Assembly (NCBI GenBank): GCA_946413695.1
Contig: CAMKLV010000008.1
Span: 12,175-76,174 of the forward strand
Direction of reading: 5' to 3'
Origin: Firm-04 sp946413695
GTDB lineage: Bacteria > Bacillota > Clostridia > Oscillospirales > Ruminococcaceae
DNA: 64,000 nucleotides
Part shown: positions 33,466-43,277 of the stretch, piece after piece
Position numbering within the stretch: the first letter of the stretch is position 1
How the letters are laid out: every line of letters starts with the position of its first letter
The notes under the pieces: generated by a model
What the model was told of the DNA's origin: nothing
The model's database searches: none
Seen by the model: only the letters and a program-made list of their open reading frames with translations
Program-made: the position numbers and the translations under genes

Positions 33466-34464
33466 ATGACAACGCAGCAGCTAACCTATGTGATCGCCGT
33501 TGCAGAATGCCAGAGCATCTCCAAAGCGGCGGAAAAACTCTATGTGACGCAGCCCTCGCTCAGTCAGTATATCCACAGCATCGAAAAGCAGCTCGGCATG
33601 AAGCTCTTTGACCGCTCGCTCACGCCGATCCGCCTGACCGATGCCGGAAAGCTCTATGTCGAATGGGCGCGAAAAATCCTTGCGATGGAAGAAAGCATGA
33701 ACAATGCGATGTCCGACCTCATGGGACTGGAAACAGGCTCCGTCCGGATCGGTGCATCGCCGTTCCGCGTGCGCTGCCTGCTCGCAAGAAGTATTGCCTC
33801 GTTCCACGCAAAATATCCCAACATCCACCTGACCATTCAGGAGGCTGATATGAAACAGCTCCGCGATCAGCTGACCGCGGGCGAAATTGATTTTGCCATC
33901 GGCACCGGCGAATTCGAGGAGAAGCAGTTTCATGTGGAATCGCTGGCGGATGAACGGCTCTATCTCGCCGTTTCGCCCTCGCACCCGATGACTGCCGTGC
34001 TGCCCGAGCCGCTCTCCGCAGAGGATATCATCAAGAGCACGGCGCGCTATCTCCGGCAGCAGCCGCTCGATCTCACCGTTGTGAAGAATGAGCCGTTTGT
34101 CGCGGCAAACGCCGGTGAATATGATCTCGACACGCTCAAGAATGTCTGCCGGAAGTGCGGCTTTGAGCCGAATATCGCCTACAGCGTCCAGACCATCGAG
34201 ACTGTATTCTCGTTTGTCTGTTCCAATATGGGCATGGCACTTCTGCCGGATTCGCTGATCTATTACGGCAATTTCCGCAATCATCCTTATTATTATTCGC
34301 TGCCGGATCATCTGGCGCTTTCGCAGATCTCGCTGATCTCGCGCAAGAATGCGTTTCTGCCAAAGGCATCGACAGAATATGCGCTGTCCCTGAAACAGCT
34401 CGTCGATGTCGGGACATGGCGCATGGGCTCAAATGTGCCCGCAGGCGGAATGAATCTGCCGTAA
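33466..34464 (+). CDS. LysR-family transcriptional regulator
   Basis: A 332-residue LysR-type regulator. The N-terminal helix-turn-helix is typical (AECQSISKAAEKLYVTQPSL then SQYIHSIEKQLGMKLFDRS). The effector domain spans about 90-300. The inducer cannot be predicted. The gene starts 6 bases after the OhrR-like gene, so they may be cotranscribed; it may also act on the SGNH hydrolase gene downstream. Confidence 0.93.
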   Translation: MTTQQLTYVIAVAECQSISKAAEKLYVTQPSLSQYIHSIEKQLGMKLFDRSLTPIRLTDAGKLYVEWARKILAMEESMNNAMSDLMGLETGSVRIGASPFRVRCLLARSIASFHAKYPNIHLTIQEADMKQLRDQLTAGEIDFAIGTGEFEEKQFHVESLADERLYLAVSPSHPMTAVLPEPLSAEDIIKSTARYLRQQPLDLTVVKNEPFVAANAGEYDLDTLKNVCRKCGFEPNIAYSVQTIETVFSFVCSNMGMALLPDSLIYYGNFRNHPYYYSLPDHLALSQISLISRKNAFLPKASTEYALSLKQLVDVGTWRMGSNVPAGGMNLP

Positions 34465-34498
34465 ACATCAAATCAAACAAAGGGGCTGTGACAATCAA

Positions 34499-35563
34499 AT
34501 GATATCTGAAACCCTGCGCCGGCAGATCGCTGCAGATGCGCTGGAATCCTGCGGCAGCGGCATCAGCTGGCATACTATACTAAATAAGAAATCGCTGCGG
34601 ATCGGACTGATCGGCGGCTCGGTGACACAGGGGTACTCCTCTGCCGGATTCTGTCCGGATGCGTACCCGATCACCTTGATGAACGGGCTCCGTCAGCGCG
34701 GCTATGACGCGGAATATGAACTCTGCGCCGAGGCAGGCATGGGCTCAATGGAGGGCAATCTGCTCGCAGATGAACAAATCCTCAGCCAAAAGCCTGAGCT
34801 CGTGATCGTGGAGTTTGCAATCAATGAGACAACGCTGCGCCCGAGCGTCATTGCGTTTGAAAGTCTGCTGCGCAAGCTGCTCGGTCAGCCGGAGCCGCCG
34901 GTGGTCTGCCTGCTGCTCATCCGCTCGATGAACGATTACTCCTGCGAAAGCTTTATGCTGCCGCTCGCCGAACACTACGGGCTGCCGTGCATCCGGCTGC
35001 GGAAGGGGCTCAATCCCGCACTGGAACGCGGCGACCTCGCATGGGAGGATTACGGCGATCCCGAAAGCCACCCGAATACCGACGGTCACCGTCTGCTGGC
35101 GGAGTGCCTGCTGCACCTCATCGACACCGCAAAAGCGCTGCCGGATGAACCTCGCAGACCGCTGCCCGAGCCGTGGCTCGATGCACCCTATCAGCATTTG
35201 CAGTATCTGCATCCGGATGAAACGGAGATCGTGCAGACTGCGGCGCCCGTTGTGCCGCGGCAGAACCGCTCCTTTCCGGCAGCATGGCTGCTCTCCCCAA
35301 AGAACGGCGGCTTGAAGATCGAGACGGAATGCGCAGCGCTCCTGCTCTTTTATGAGACACATCATCTGCCGGAATACGGCGCTTGCCGGATCACAGTGGA
35401 CGGCGAACCGCTCAATCCGCCGGTGCTGCACAGCAACTCGATTTACGGCTGGGGCAATGCAAGATTCGTCGCTACCGTGCCGCCCGGTCCGCGTGCAAAG
35501 CACATCATTGAGCTGGAACCGACTGAAGGCAGCTTCTATGTGCTCGGGCTCGGCATCTGCTGA
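34499..35563 (+). CDS. SGNH/GDSL-type hydrolase, intracellular
   Basis: A 354-residue predicted esterase. The nucleophile motif is GGSVTQGY near residues 38-45 (GDS variant), block III is FAINETT and the C-terminal catalytic pair is in ESHPNTDGHRL (Asp-x-x-His like). Residues about 245-354 form a beta-rich accessory domain. There is no signal peptide, so unlike the esterase at 49805 it acts in the cytoplasm, possibly on acylated sugars after import. The AAAGGGG site precedes ATG. Confidence 0.8.
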   Translation: MISETLRRQIAADALESCGSGISWHTILNKKSLRIGLIGGSVTQGYSSAGFCPDAYPITLMNGLRQRGYDAEYELCAEAGMGSMEGNLLADEQILSQKPELVIVEFAINETTLRPSVIAFESLLRKLLGQPEPPVVCLLLIRSMNDYSCESFMLPLAEHYGLPCIRLRKGLNPALERGDLAWEDYGDPESHPNTDGHRLLAECLLHLIDTAKALPDEPRRPLPEPWLDAPYQHLQYLHPDETEIVQTAAPVVPRQNRSFPAAWLLSPKNGGLKIETECAALLLFYETHHLPEYGACRITVDGEPLNPPVLHSNSIYGWGNARFVATVPPGPRAKHIIELEPTEGSFYVLGLGIC

Positions 35564-35605
35564 ATCCGCATCATTTATTTCAAGACCAAAGAGGAGTGCA
35601 TGACC

Positions 35606-38600
35606 ATGATCCAAAACAAACTGCTCGGGCTGCTGACAGCGATCGTTCTGCTCTGCATGCTGCCCGTTCCGCCGCTGCAGGTGCATGCGGAATCCGGCAG
35701 AATCGGTGACGATATCACATGGGAAATCAGCGGCAAAGTGCTGACGCTGACCGGCACCGGTGCAACGTATTCCTACAGCAAAAAAGATGATTCACCGCTC
35801 TGGCCGTATCGCCTGGACTGCGATGAGCTCATCGTCTCAGAAGGCATCACGGAAATCGGTGAACTGTCGCTCGGCAGGGTCAATGTACAAAAAATCACAC
35901 TGCCGGATTCTTTGCTCCGCATCGGCGGCAGAAACTTTAATCTGAACAGACTTACGCAGCTTACCCTGCCGCCGCATCTGGAATATATCGGCGATTATGC
36001 GTTCAACGGCATGATGAATGTCAATGAACTGATCATTCCGGATTCCGTCAAGGAAATCGGTGCATATGCCTTTTTGGCCTGCAGGCAGCTGGAATCCGTC
36101 ACACTGCCGGATACCGCTGTTCAGTTCGGCAAAGGCGTGTTCAGCGGCTGCGATCAGCTCGAGAGCATCCGCCTGCCCGATGCCATGACCGAAATACCGG
36201 ACGCCATGTTCAAAAACAGCAGTCAGCTGAGCGAGGTCAATATTCCGTCGCACTGCAGCCGCATCGGGGCGCATGCATTTGCCGGAACAGCACTCCCTGA
36301 GATTGCGATTCCCGCACAGGTCAGGGAGATCGGGGCATCTGCATTTGAAGGCTGCCGGAGTGTCAAAGAGATCACCATGCAGGAAGGCGTGGAGAAGCTC
36401 GAAGGCAACTGCTTTGAAGGCTGCGCGGCGCAGGAAATCCATGTGCCGGAATCCGTGACATATATCGGGGCGGACTGCTTTTCTGACACTGCCGTCCGGA
36501 CACTGACGCTGCCGACACACAAGGAGCTGTTTGTCGCGGAGAACGCACTGCCCGAAAAATGGCTGAAAACGCAGGAGGGCTTTCTCATCCTCGGCGACGG
36601 CATTCTCTATCAGTACCGCGAGAAAGCAGAGCCGTTCACGGAAGGCATCACGTATGGAAAATTCGGCGACACTGTCACATGGAACTATGCGGACGGCACC
36701 CTGACGCTGTCCGGCACCGGTACAGCGGACAGAAGCACAAAGGCGGAGGAAATCGAAGCCCTGCGCTCCGAACTGAACATACACCGGATCGTCATCGGAG
36801 AAGGCATCACGGCACTCGGTGACGCTGCGCTCCTGGGTGTATCCAAAAACATCGAAACAGTCGAATTTCCGGATTCACTGATCCGGATCGGCAGCGCAAA
36901 CTTCGCCAACTGTTCGGCTCTCAAGCAGATCACGCTGCCCCCGCATCTCGAATCCATCGGCACTGCTGCCTTTACCGGCTGCACCGCGCTCACCGAAGTG
37001 CAGGTTCCGGATTCTGTCAAAGCAATCGGCGACAGCGCCTTTGCTGGCTGCACAGCGCTTTCCAGTGTCACACTGCCCGCGGGACTCGAATCTCTCGGCA
37101 AACGCTGCTTCTATAACTGCCCGCTGGATGATTCCATCGTGCCGGAATCCTGCACAGAAATCGGAGAATACTGCTTCGGCTCGGATGCAGCACCGTCCCC
37201 TGAACAGCCGCGGCCTGCCGCGCCGAAGAATGCGGAATCCGGCTATCTGCAGCCCAATATCGCATGGGAATACGCGGACGATACCCTGACGCTGACGGGT
37301 ACCGGCACCGTCTCCGCCCAGTTCCTGCGAAATGATCTGGTCATCACGCGGGTTGTCATCGGCGAGGGCATCACCGGAATCAGCGACAGTGTGCTGGAGC
37401 AGATCCATAACTATATTGATACAGTCGAACTGCCGGATTCGCTGCTCAGCCTCGGCGGCAACAACTTTGCCTATTGTCCGGCGCTCGAGCAGATCAATCT
37501 GCCGCCGCATCTGAAATCCATCGGTGCGGAGGCATTCGTTAACTGCACCGCGCTCACCGAAGTGCAGATTCCGGATTCCGTCAAAACAATCGGCGATTCC
37601 GCCTTTTCCGGCTGCATACAGCTTTCCGATGTCAAGCTGCCTGCGGGACTGAAATCGCTCGGCAAACGCTGCTTCTATAACTGCCCGCTGGATGATTCCA
37701 TCGTGCCGGAATCCTGCACGGAGATCGGCGCGGAGTGTTTCAGCTCGGATGCAGAGACCGATCCGGAACAACCGGTCTCGGACTCCGGCACACTCGGCGG
37801 CAATGTCACATGGGAGCTGCAGAACGGCGTGCTGACGATCAGCGGAACCGGCGCGACGGATTCCTACAAAAGCCGGAAAAGCTCACCGCTCTGGGCGCAT
37901 CGCTTTGACTGCAGAGAAATCATCGTCTCTGAGGGCATCACGGAGATCGGGGATGACGCAATCTGCACATTCAGTGTCGAGAAGCTCACACTGCCGGATT
38001 CACTGACAACAATCGGCGCAGATACGTTTCGGGCATTCGCAGGCGATCATCTTGATCTGCCGCCGCATCTGGAATCCATCGGCGATTATGCATTTGACGG
38101 TATGCCGTATGTGCGTGAGCTGGTCATTCCGGAGACCGTCAAAAAAATCGGTGCATATGCTTTTTCGTCAAGTCCGATGCTGAAAACCGTCACACTGCCG
38201 GATACCGGCATTCAGCTCGGCAAGGGTTTGTTCTACAACTGCCCGAACCTGCAAAGCATCCGACTGCCCGAAGCCATGACCGAGATTCCGGACGCCATGT
38301 TCAACTGCTGCATCCGGCTGCGCGAAATCAATCTGCCCGCGCAGTGCACCCGCATCGGAACGAGTGCTTTTTCCGGCACTGCGTTCACTGAAATCAGGAT
38401 TCCGGCACGCATCACCGAACTCGGCACAAACGCCTTTCAAAATTGCCGGAACGCGAAAACCATCACAATGGAGGAAGGCGTTGAATCACTCGGCAAATGC
38501 TGCTTTGACGGCTGCACAGCGGAGGAAATCCATGTGCCGGAATCCGTGAAATCAATCGGTGCGGATTGCTTTTCCGACACTGCCGTCCGGACGCTGACGC

Positions 38601-39925
38601 TGCCGGCGCATAAAAATCTGCAGCTTGCAGAGGGCGCGCTGCCTGAGAAATGGCTGGAATCGCAGGAAGGCTATCTCATCCTCGGCGACGGCATTCTCTA
38701 TCAGTATACCGAACAGACGGCTTCTGATGTGCTGGAAATCCCCGACGGAATCAAGGTGATCTATCCTGCGGCGATCAGCGGTGTCAGCGCGGCAAAGCTG
38801 CTTCTGCCGGACAGCGTCCGTGATATCCGGAGCAAGGCGATTCAGAACTGCAGCTTTGAGACCATCACCATCTCACCGAAAACTGAACTGCTTGCACTGG
38901 ACTGCATCGACGGATGCGAGTCGCTGAAAATGATCCGGAGCGGTACATTTTCTCCCGCGTATGCAATTGCAGTCCATATGGGCATCGCGTTTGAATCAAC
39001 CGATACCGAATCAGCACCCGCATACCGCGAACCCGCGCCGGAAAGCGATCTTTTCAGCTTCGGCAACACCGGCGAAGCGTTCGGCGAAACCTATCAGATG
39101 CCGGAGGAGGCAAAGCAGGCACTGCTCAGAGCTTCTGCCGCGCCGGAGACGGTCGCAGCGCTCGATCAGACAAAATGGGCAGGCTCCTGCTACGGACTTT
39201 CCGCGGTGACCGTGCTCGTTCAAACGGGATTGCTCCCGCCTTCCGTGCTCGATCCGGATGCTGCCGTGCTGCACGATGTCAAGCCCGATGCACAGGCAAT
39301 CGGTGTCATCAACTATTATCACTTCACGCAGCATACGCCCTATGTCATCATGAACAGCGAGGGCAATGCCGATCAGACACAGTTCCAGCGGCTTCTGCGC
39401 GCCGTGCGCTATGCACAGGATTATAACCGCTCCGGCGCGCCGTTCATCATTTCGATTGTCACAAAGGACGGCGGCGGACATGCCGTTGTCGGCTTCGGGC
39501 TTGAATCCGGCGAATGGGAGCGGAACGGGCAGACCTATAACCGCCGCATCCGCATCTGGGATTCCAACTACGCCGGATACAACGATGACTGCTGCATCTA
39601 TTTCGATGCCGTGTCACTCCACTGGGCACTCCCCGCCTACGGCATCCGCTTCGATGCCGACTCCGAGACCGCAGCCGGCGGCATCGGCGGCTCGAAGCAG
39701 AGCACCGCGCTGATCAATCACTTCCCCTATCCCCTGCCGCAGACAAAAGGCGATCTCAACGGCGATCAGAAATGCTCGGCAGCAGATGCTGTCCTGCTCG
39801 CACGCTGCTGCGCCGAGGACGAAACCGTGCCGGAGTATGCATATCAGGCATTCGCAAGCGCCGATCTCAACGGGGACGGCGTTGTCGATCTCGTCGATCT
39901 GCGCGCGATATTCCGCCTGATCTGA
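35606..39925 (+). CDS. Giant secreted LRR (BspA-type) / cysteine peptidase-like / dockerin protein
   Basis: A 1439-residue cellulosomal protein. After a signal peptide (about 1-28) come four blocks, each opening with a TWEI or TWNYADGTLTLSGTG-like strand and continuing with LRR_5 repeats; blocks 2 and 3 are near duplicates, as are the ends of blocks 1 and 4. The papain-like domain has Cys1195 (WAGSCYGLS), His1292 (GGGHAVVGF) and Asp1319/Asn1321 (IWDSNYAG), with spacing close to the protein at 26017. A dockerin (GDLNGDQKCSAADAV, ADLNGDGVVDLVDLR) ends the protein. The ATG at 35606 is preferred to 35600 because it is 9 bases from the GAGGAG site. Confidence 0.87.
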   Translation: MIQNKLLGLLTAIVLLCMLPVPPLQVHAESGRIGDDITWEISGKVLTLTGTGATYSYSKKDDSPLWPYRLDCDELIVSEGITEIGELSLGRVNVQKITLPDSLLRIGGRNFNLNRLTQLTLPPHLEYIGDYAFNGMMNVNELIIPDSVKEIGAYAFLACRQLESVTLPDTAVQFGKGVFSGCDQLESIRLPDAMTEIPDAMFKNSSQLSEVNIPSHCSRIGAHAFAGTALPEIAIPAQVREIGASAFEGCRSVKEITMQEGVEKLEGNCFEGCAAQEIHVPESVTYIGADCFSDTAVRTLTLPTHKELFVAENALPEKWLKTQEGFLILGDGILYQYREKAEPFTEGITYGKFGDTVTWNYADGTLTLSGTGTADRSTKAEEIEALRSELNIHRIVIGEGITALGDAALLGVSKNIETVEFPDSLIRIGSANFANCSALKQITLPPHLESIGTAAFTGCTALTEVQVPDSVKAIGDSAFAGCTALSSVTLPAGLESLGKRCFYNCPLDDSIVPESCTEIGEYCFGSDAAPSPEQPRPAAPKNAESGYLQPNIAWEYADDTLTLTGTGTVSAQFLRNDLVITRVVIGEGITGISDSVLEQIHNYIDTVELPDSLLSLGGNNFAYCPALEQINLPPHLKSIGAEAFVNCTALTEVQIPDSVKTIGDSAFSGCIQLSDVKLPAGLKSLGKRCFYNCPLDDSIVPESCTEIGAECFSSDAETDPEQPVSDSGTLGGNVTWELQNGVLTISGTGATDSYKSRKSSPLWAHRFDCREIIVSEGITEIGDDAICTFSVEKLTLPDSLTTIGADTFRAFAGDHLDLPPHLESIGDYAFDGMPYVRELVIPETVKKIGAYAFSSSPMLKTVTLPDTGIQLGKGLFYNCPNLQSIRLPEAMTEIPDAMFNCCIRLREINLPAQCTRIGTSAFSGTAFTEIRIPARITELGTNAFQNCRNAKTITMEEGVESLGKCCFDGCTAEEIHVPESVKSIGADCFSDTAVRTLTLPAHKNLQLAEGALPEKWLESQEGYLILGDGILYQYTEQTASDVLEIPDGIKVIYPAAISGVSAAKLLLPDSVRDIRSKAIQNCSFETITISPKTELLALDCIDGCESLKMIRSGTFSPAYAIAVHMGIAFESTDTESAPAYREPAPESDLFSFGNTGEAFGETYQMPEEAKQALLRASAAPETVAALDQTKWAGSCYGLSAVTVLVQTGLLPPSVLDPDAAVLHDVKPDAQAIGVINYYHFTQHTPYVIMNSEGNADQTQFQRLLRAVRYAQDYNRSGAPFIISIVTKDGGGHAVVGFGLESGEWERNGQTYNRRIRIWDSNYAGYNDDCCIYFDAVSLHWALPAYGIRFDADSETAAGGIGGSKQSTALINHFPYPLPQTKGDLNGDQKCSAADAVLLARCCAEDETVPEYAYQAFASADLNGDGVVDLVDLRAIFRLI

Positions 39926-40007
39926 CGCGCGCTGTTGTCATTTTTCATATTCATCCTCCAATAAGAGAACAGTTTTCATACATGCACAAGAATCTCCTGC
40001 GGGAAGA

Positions 40008-40072
40008 TTGCAATCTCAAAACGATTGTGCTATAATATGCCCGTACCGATTTGCAAGGGCATCCTTGCAAAT
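40008..40072 (+). promoter_or_regulatory. Lipoprotein promoter and leader palindrome
   Basis: TTGCAA (40008-40013) and TATAAT (40031-40036) are 17 bases apart. A perfect 10-4-10 palindrome (ATTTGCAAGG and CCTTGCAAAT, 40049-40072) begins just after the expected start of transcription; it could be an operator or a leader hairpin. Confidence 0.8.
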
Positions 40073-40097
40073 ATGAAATCAAAGGAGATACGTTAAA

Positions 40098-40901
40098 ATG
40101 ATGAAGAAATCAATCTGTCTTGCAATTCTGACTGCAGCACTGCTCGCACTCTCTGCATGCGGCGAAAGCTCCGCTGCGGACTCCTCTGCTGCGGAAACCA
40201 CCGCCGTTTCCGGCACAGATACCACGGCTGCATCCGAAACGGCTGCGAACACCGATATCACCGCGGCTGATCCCACTGCCGCAGAAACCGAAACAGAAGC
40301 TGTCACTGAGGCTGCTGCGACTGTGGCTGAAACTGCTGCCGTCACCGAAGCAGCGACGGCGCAGACCGCTGCCGCACCCGCTGCCGATACCGGCTGGAAG
40401 GACGCCTACAAGGAAGTCATCGCACAGTTCAAGAGCGAGACCGACGCGAACGATGCAAAATGGGATCTGCAGGATCTCGATCAGGACGGCACACCGGAGC
40501 TGCTGCTCTCCGAGGGCGGCTATCACGCAGGCAGCGTCCGCTATTATTACTACGAAAACGGCAAGGCTGCCGAGATGCAAGATGCAGACGGCGAGCCGCT
40601 CCGCTACGGCTGCTACGGCGAGGTTCTGATCTGCCCCGAGGAGCATCTGCTCGGCAGTCAGGATATGCACATGGGATACACCTTCGCTTCGATGTCAAAA
40701 TATGAAAATCACGCGCTGACATCTTTGTTCAATCTCGATGAGAATTCCGGCGCAGTCGGTGAGGAAACCGTGACTTACAATGTCAACCAGACCGCCGTCA
40801 CCAAAGAGGAATATGACGCAAAGCTCAGCGAGTTCAACGCAAAGAACTGGAAGAACGCAGGCGCAAAATACAGCCTTGACGATCTTTCCGCACTCAGCTG
40901 A
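40098..40901 (+). CDS. Lipoprotein with Ser/Thr/Ala/Glu-rich linker
   Basis: A 267-residue surface lipoprotein. The lipobox LSACGES places the lipidated Cys at about 21. A low-complexity Ala/Thr/Glu/Ser linker (about 23-98) holds out a C-terminal domain of about 165 residues containing DLDQDGTPELLLSEGG, an Asp-rich turn like those of Ca-binding FG-GAP or VCBS modules. The function is unknown. Ribosome site AAAGGAG lies before ATG at 40098; ATG at 40101 is an alternative. Confidence 0.78.
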   Translation: MMKKSICLAILTAALLALSACGESSAADSSAAETTAVSGTDTTAASETAANTDITAADPTAAETETEAVTEAAATVAETAAVTEAATAQTAAAPAADTGWKDAYKEVIAQFKSETDANDAKWDLQDLDQDGTPELLLSEGGYHAGSVRYYYYENGKAAEMQDADGEPLRYGCYGEVLICPEEHLLGSQDMHMGYTFASMSKYENHALTSLFNLDENSGAVGEETVTYNVNQTAVTKEEYDAKLSEFNAKNWKNAGAKYSLDDLSALS

Positions 40902-40925
40902 TTTTCTGCACCGATTATCAAACAA

Positions 40926-40958
40926 ATGCCCCTGAGCACTTCAACCGCTCAGGGGCAT
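40926..40958. terminator. Terminator between convergent lipoprotein and ABC permease genes
   Basis: A 12-bp perfect stem (ATGCCCCTGAGC with its complement) with a 9-base loop lies between the two converging stop codons. The T-runs on both sides are modest. Confidence 0.75.
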
Positions 40959-40989
40959 GATTGTTATATGTGGCTTTATGTGTGTCTTT

Positions 40990-42159
40990 TTATGCCGCAG
41001 TCCTGCCAGCCTGATACCGCCGGATCACCATTGCTGCCAGCGTGAACACCGCTGCAAATCCTGCTTCAATCAGCATGCAGACCAGAACACGGTGTGCATC
41101 GTAAGCCTGCTTGCCGCAGATGAGATCATTCGCCTGAATGTACCAGTATGCGGGGAGAAATTTAGCCGCGGCTGCAATGCTTTCGCTGAGCCATTCCATC
41201 GGGACAAAAATGCCGCAGAGGAAGCTCATGCCGAGTCCCAGAATCTGCGCAAGCAGATTGACAACAAGCTCGCCCGGATGGAAGCTCGCAATCAGCACGG
41301 AGAGCGAAGCCGCAATCATCGCAAACAGGAAGCTGTTGAGCAGTGTCATCCATGCCCTGCCGCGGAACATGCCGAAAACTGCGATGCCTGCAATCATGAA
41401 GACCAGCCAGATGCACACCACAAACAGTGCGCTTCCGAGGATGATTTGCAGCATATAGGATGTCGGGCGGACACTGGAGCAGTCGGTGCGGTAACGGAGA
41501 ATCTTTTTGTTCATCGTCAGCAGCACCGGACAAAGCACCTCAATCAGAACAGAGAGCAGAATATACGGCAGATAGCGGAAATAATCATCAAAGAGCGGCG
41601 ACATATCATGATCCGCTGCGGTTTCGTCAAAGTTCCGGATGGTGACTTCTGTCTCCGCAGAGAGCACGGATTCCGTTTTGCTGATCGCCTCAGGGAGCGA
41701 AATGCCGCCCGCCTGATAGGCGCTGACTGTATTCATATATTCGGTCAGGAGCTGCTCGATCATGACATTCTCGTAGCTGTCGTGCATGTAGTAGTTCTCA
41801 AAGAGATCGTTGTAATCACCGGAACGGAGCTTTTCCGCATAGCCCTTTTTGATCGTCATGACATAGTGGATTTCAGCATTCCAGTTCATGTAGATTGTAT
41901 CCTTGATGAGATCGGCGTCCCGTTCCAGCTCTTTCAGATCCTGCTTTTTGCCGATGTATGCTTTGAGCGCGCGGCTTTCCTCAGTGTTGTCATCGTCATA
42001 AACCACAATGCCGATTTTTCTGCCCTCAAAGACCTTTGTCGCGTCGGTTTCAGCGGAATGTGTCATAATGACCGCAATGACCAGAAAGATCACAATGTAA
42101 ATGATACCGCTGGACATTTTGGAACGCATGACCTTGATGAATGCATTAAAGACTTGCAT
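40990..42159 (-). CDS. ABC-2 type exporter permease (second subunit)
   Basis: A 389-residue permease with one N-terminal transmembrane helix, a large external domain (about 35-195) and five or six helices in the C-terminal half, the ABC-2/YhgE-like layout used for exporting peptides, lipids or drugs. It overlaps the upstream permease gene by 14 bases and is the last gene of the 44228-40990 operon. Confidence 0.85.
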   Translation of the reverse strand: MQVFNAFIKVMRSKMSSGIIYIVIFLVIAVIMTHSAETDATKVFEGRKIGIVVYDDDNTEESRALKAYIGKKQDLKELERDADLIKDTIYMNWNAEIHYVMTIKKGYAEKLRSGDYNDLFENYYMHDSYENVMIEQLLTEYMNTVSAYQAGGISLPEAISKTESVLSAETEVTIRNFDETAADHDMSPLFDDYFRYLPYILLSVLIEVLCPVLLTMNKKILRYRTDCSSVRPTSYMLQIILGSALFVVCIWLVFMIAGIAVFGMFRGRAWMTLLNSFLFAMIAASLSVLIASFHPGELVVNLLAQILGLGMSFLCGIFVPMEWLSESIAAAAKFLPAYWYIQANDLICGKQAYDAHRVLVCMLIEAGFAAVFTLAAMVIRRYQAGRTAA

Positions 42160-43276
42160 ATTTCTTTCTCCTTGACATAAAGAATCCGAGCAGAATCAGG
42201 ACAACGGTCATCACCGCCATGGTAATCACGGCACCGGACCAGCGGCGGTAATCGCTGTCGATATTGAGATAATAGAGACTGTCCGTGATGAGCGCTGCCG
42301 GATTGATTTTGTTGAACCACGGTGCAAAGCGTGCGATGATCATTTTCATGTTGCCGACCATCAGACCGCTGCAGAAGCAGCAGAACATCGAAACGCCGAA
42401 GCAGATACCGGTCTTTGTGCCGGTCTGGAATCTGCCGATCGAGCCGATCCAGAAGCCGAATGCAAGGCCGAGAATACCGCCGACAACCGATGTCAGATAG
42501 ACCATGCCGAGCCGGCTGCCGAAGTCAATCTTCAGGATGAAATGCAGGAAGCTGACGGCGATCACCATGCACACAGACTGCACGAACATGCTGCCGAGCA
42601 GGCTCGCGCAAAGGCTGATGGATTTCGGTGTCGGCGAACAGCATTTCCGTGCGCCGAGCTTTGAGAGGTTGCCCTGATTCTGAATCGTGATGTGCAGACC
42701 TGTGATCGAGCCGTACATCGCGACCATTGCGAGCAGATTCGTGAAGTAGACCATCGTGTAATCGGGGTTGCCCGCCGAGAGCGGAACGTTTGTGACAGGT
42801 TTCCACTCCGCACGCAGACTATCCACAACCGCAGGCACGGCAGCCGGATCGTTCACGGCGCATTCTGTGATGACGGCGCGGTTTGCATTATACTGCTCTG
42901 CGAATGTGCGGAGCATGGTCTGCTCAAAGCCCTCATCCGTCACGCTGAGGGAAAGTCTGCCGTCCGCATGCAGGATGCCCTTGACCTTGTCATCGCGCAG
43001 GAGCGCATCTGCTTCATCCGCGCTGACATACTGCACATCGAGCAGCGCGTCCTCGCCCTCAGAGAGCGAATCGAGCACCTGATGCAGTGCCGGATCCTCC
43101 TGTGCCTCGACCACCGCAGCCGGAATCGCAGAGAAAGAATCCACCTTTTCGTAGATGCTGCCGAATGCAATCTTGAACACGGTGCCGAGGAACATCGGGA
43201 ACAGAATCAGCCAGATGATCAGATCCTTGACGCGCAGACTGCAGCACAGCTCATATTTCAGATTATGCAGGAACAT
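42146..43276 (-). CDS. ABC-2 type exporter permease (first subunit)
   Basis: A 376-residue permease with the same layout as its neighbour: helix near residues 17-40, an external domain (about 45-190) and a C-terminal bundle. The start MFLHNLKYEL at 43276 follows AAGGAGGACTGAC and lies one base after the stop codon of the ATPase gene; a longer frame to 43327 would overlap the ATPase. The pair of permeases would form a heterodimeric pore. Confidence 0.85.
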   Translation of the reverse strand: MFLHNLKYELCCSLRVKDLIIWLILFPMFLGTVFKIAFGSIYEKVDSFSAIPAAVVEAQEDPALHQVLDSLSEGEDALLDVQYVSADEADALLRDDKVKGILHADGRLSLSVTDEGFEQTMLRTFAEQYNANRAVITECAVNDPAAVPAVVDSLRAEWKPVTNVPLSAGNPDYTMVYFTNLLAMVAMYGSITGLHITIQNQGNLSKLGARKCCSPTPKSISLCASLLGSMFVQSVCMVIAVSFLHFILKIDFGSRLGMVYLTSVVGGILGLAFGFWIGSIGRFQTGTKTGICFGVSMFCCFCSGLMVGNMKMIIARFAPWFNKINPAALITDSLYYLNIDSDYRRWSGAVITMAVMTVVLILLGFFMSRRKKYASL

Positions 43277-43277
43277 G

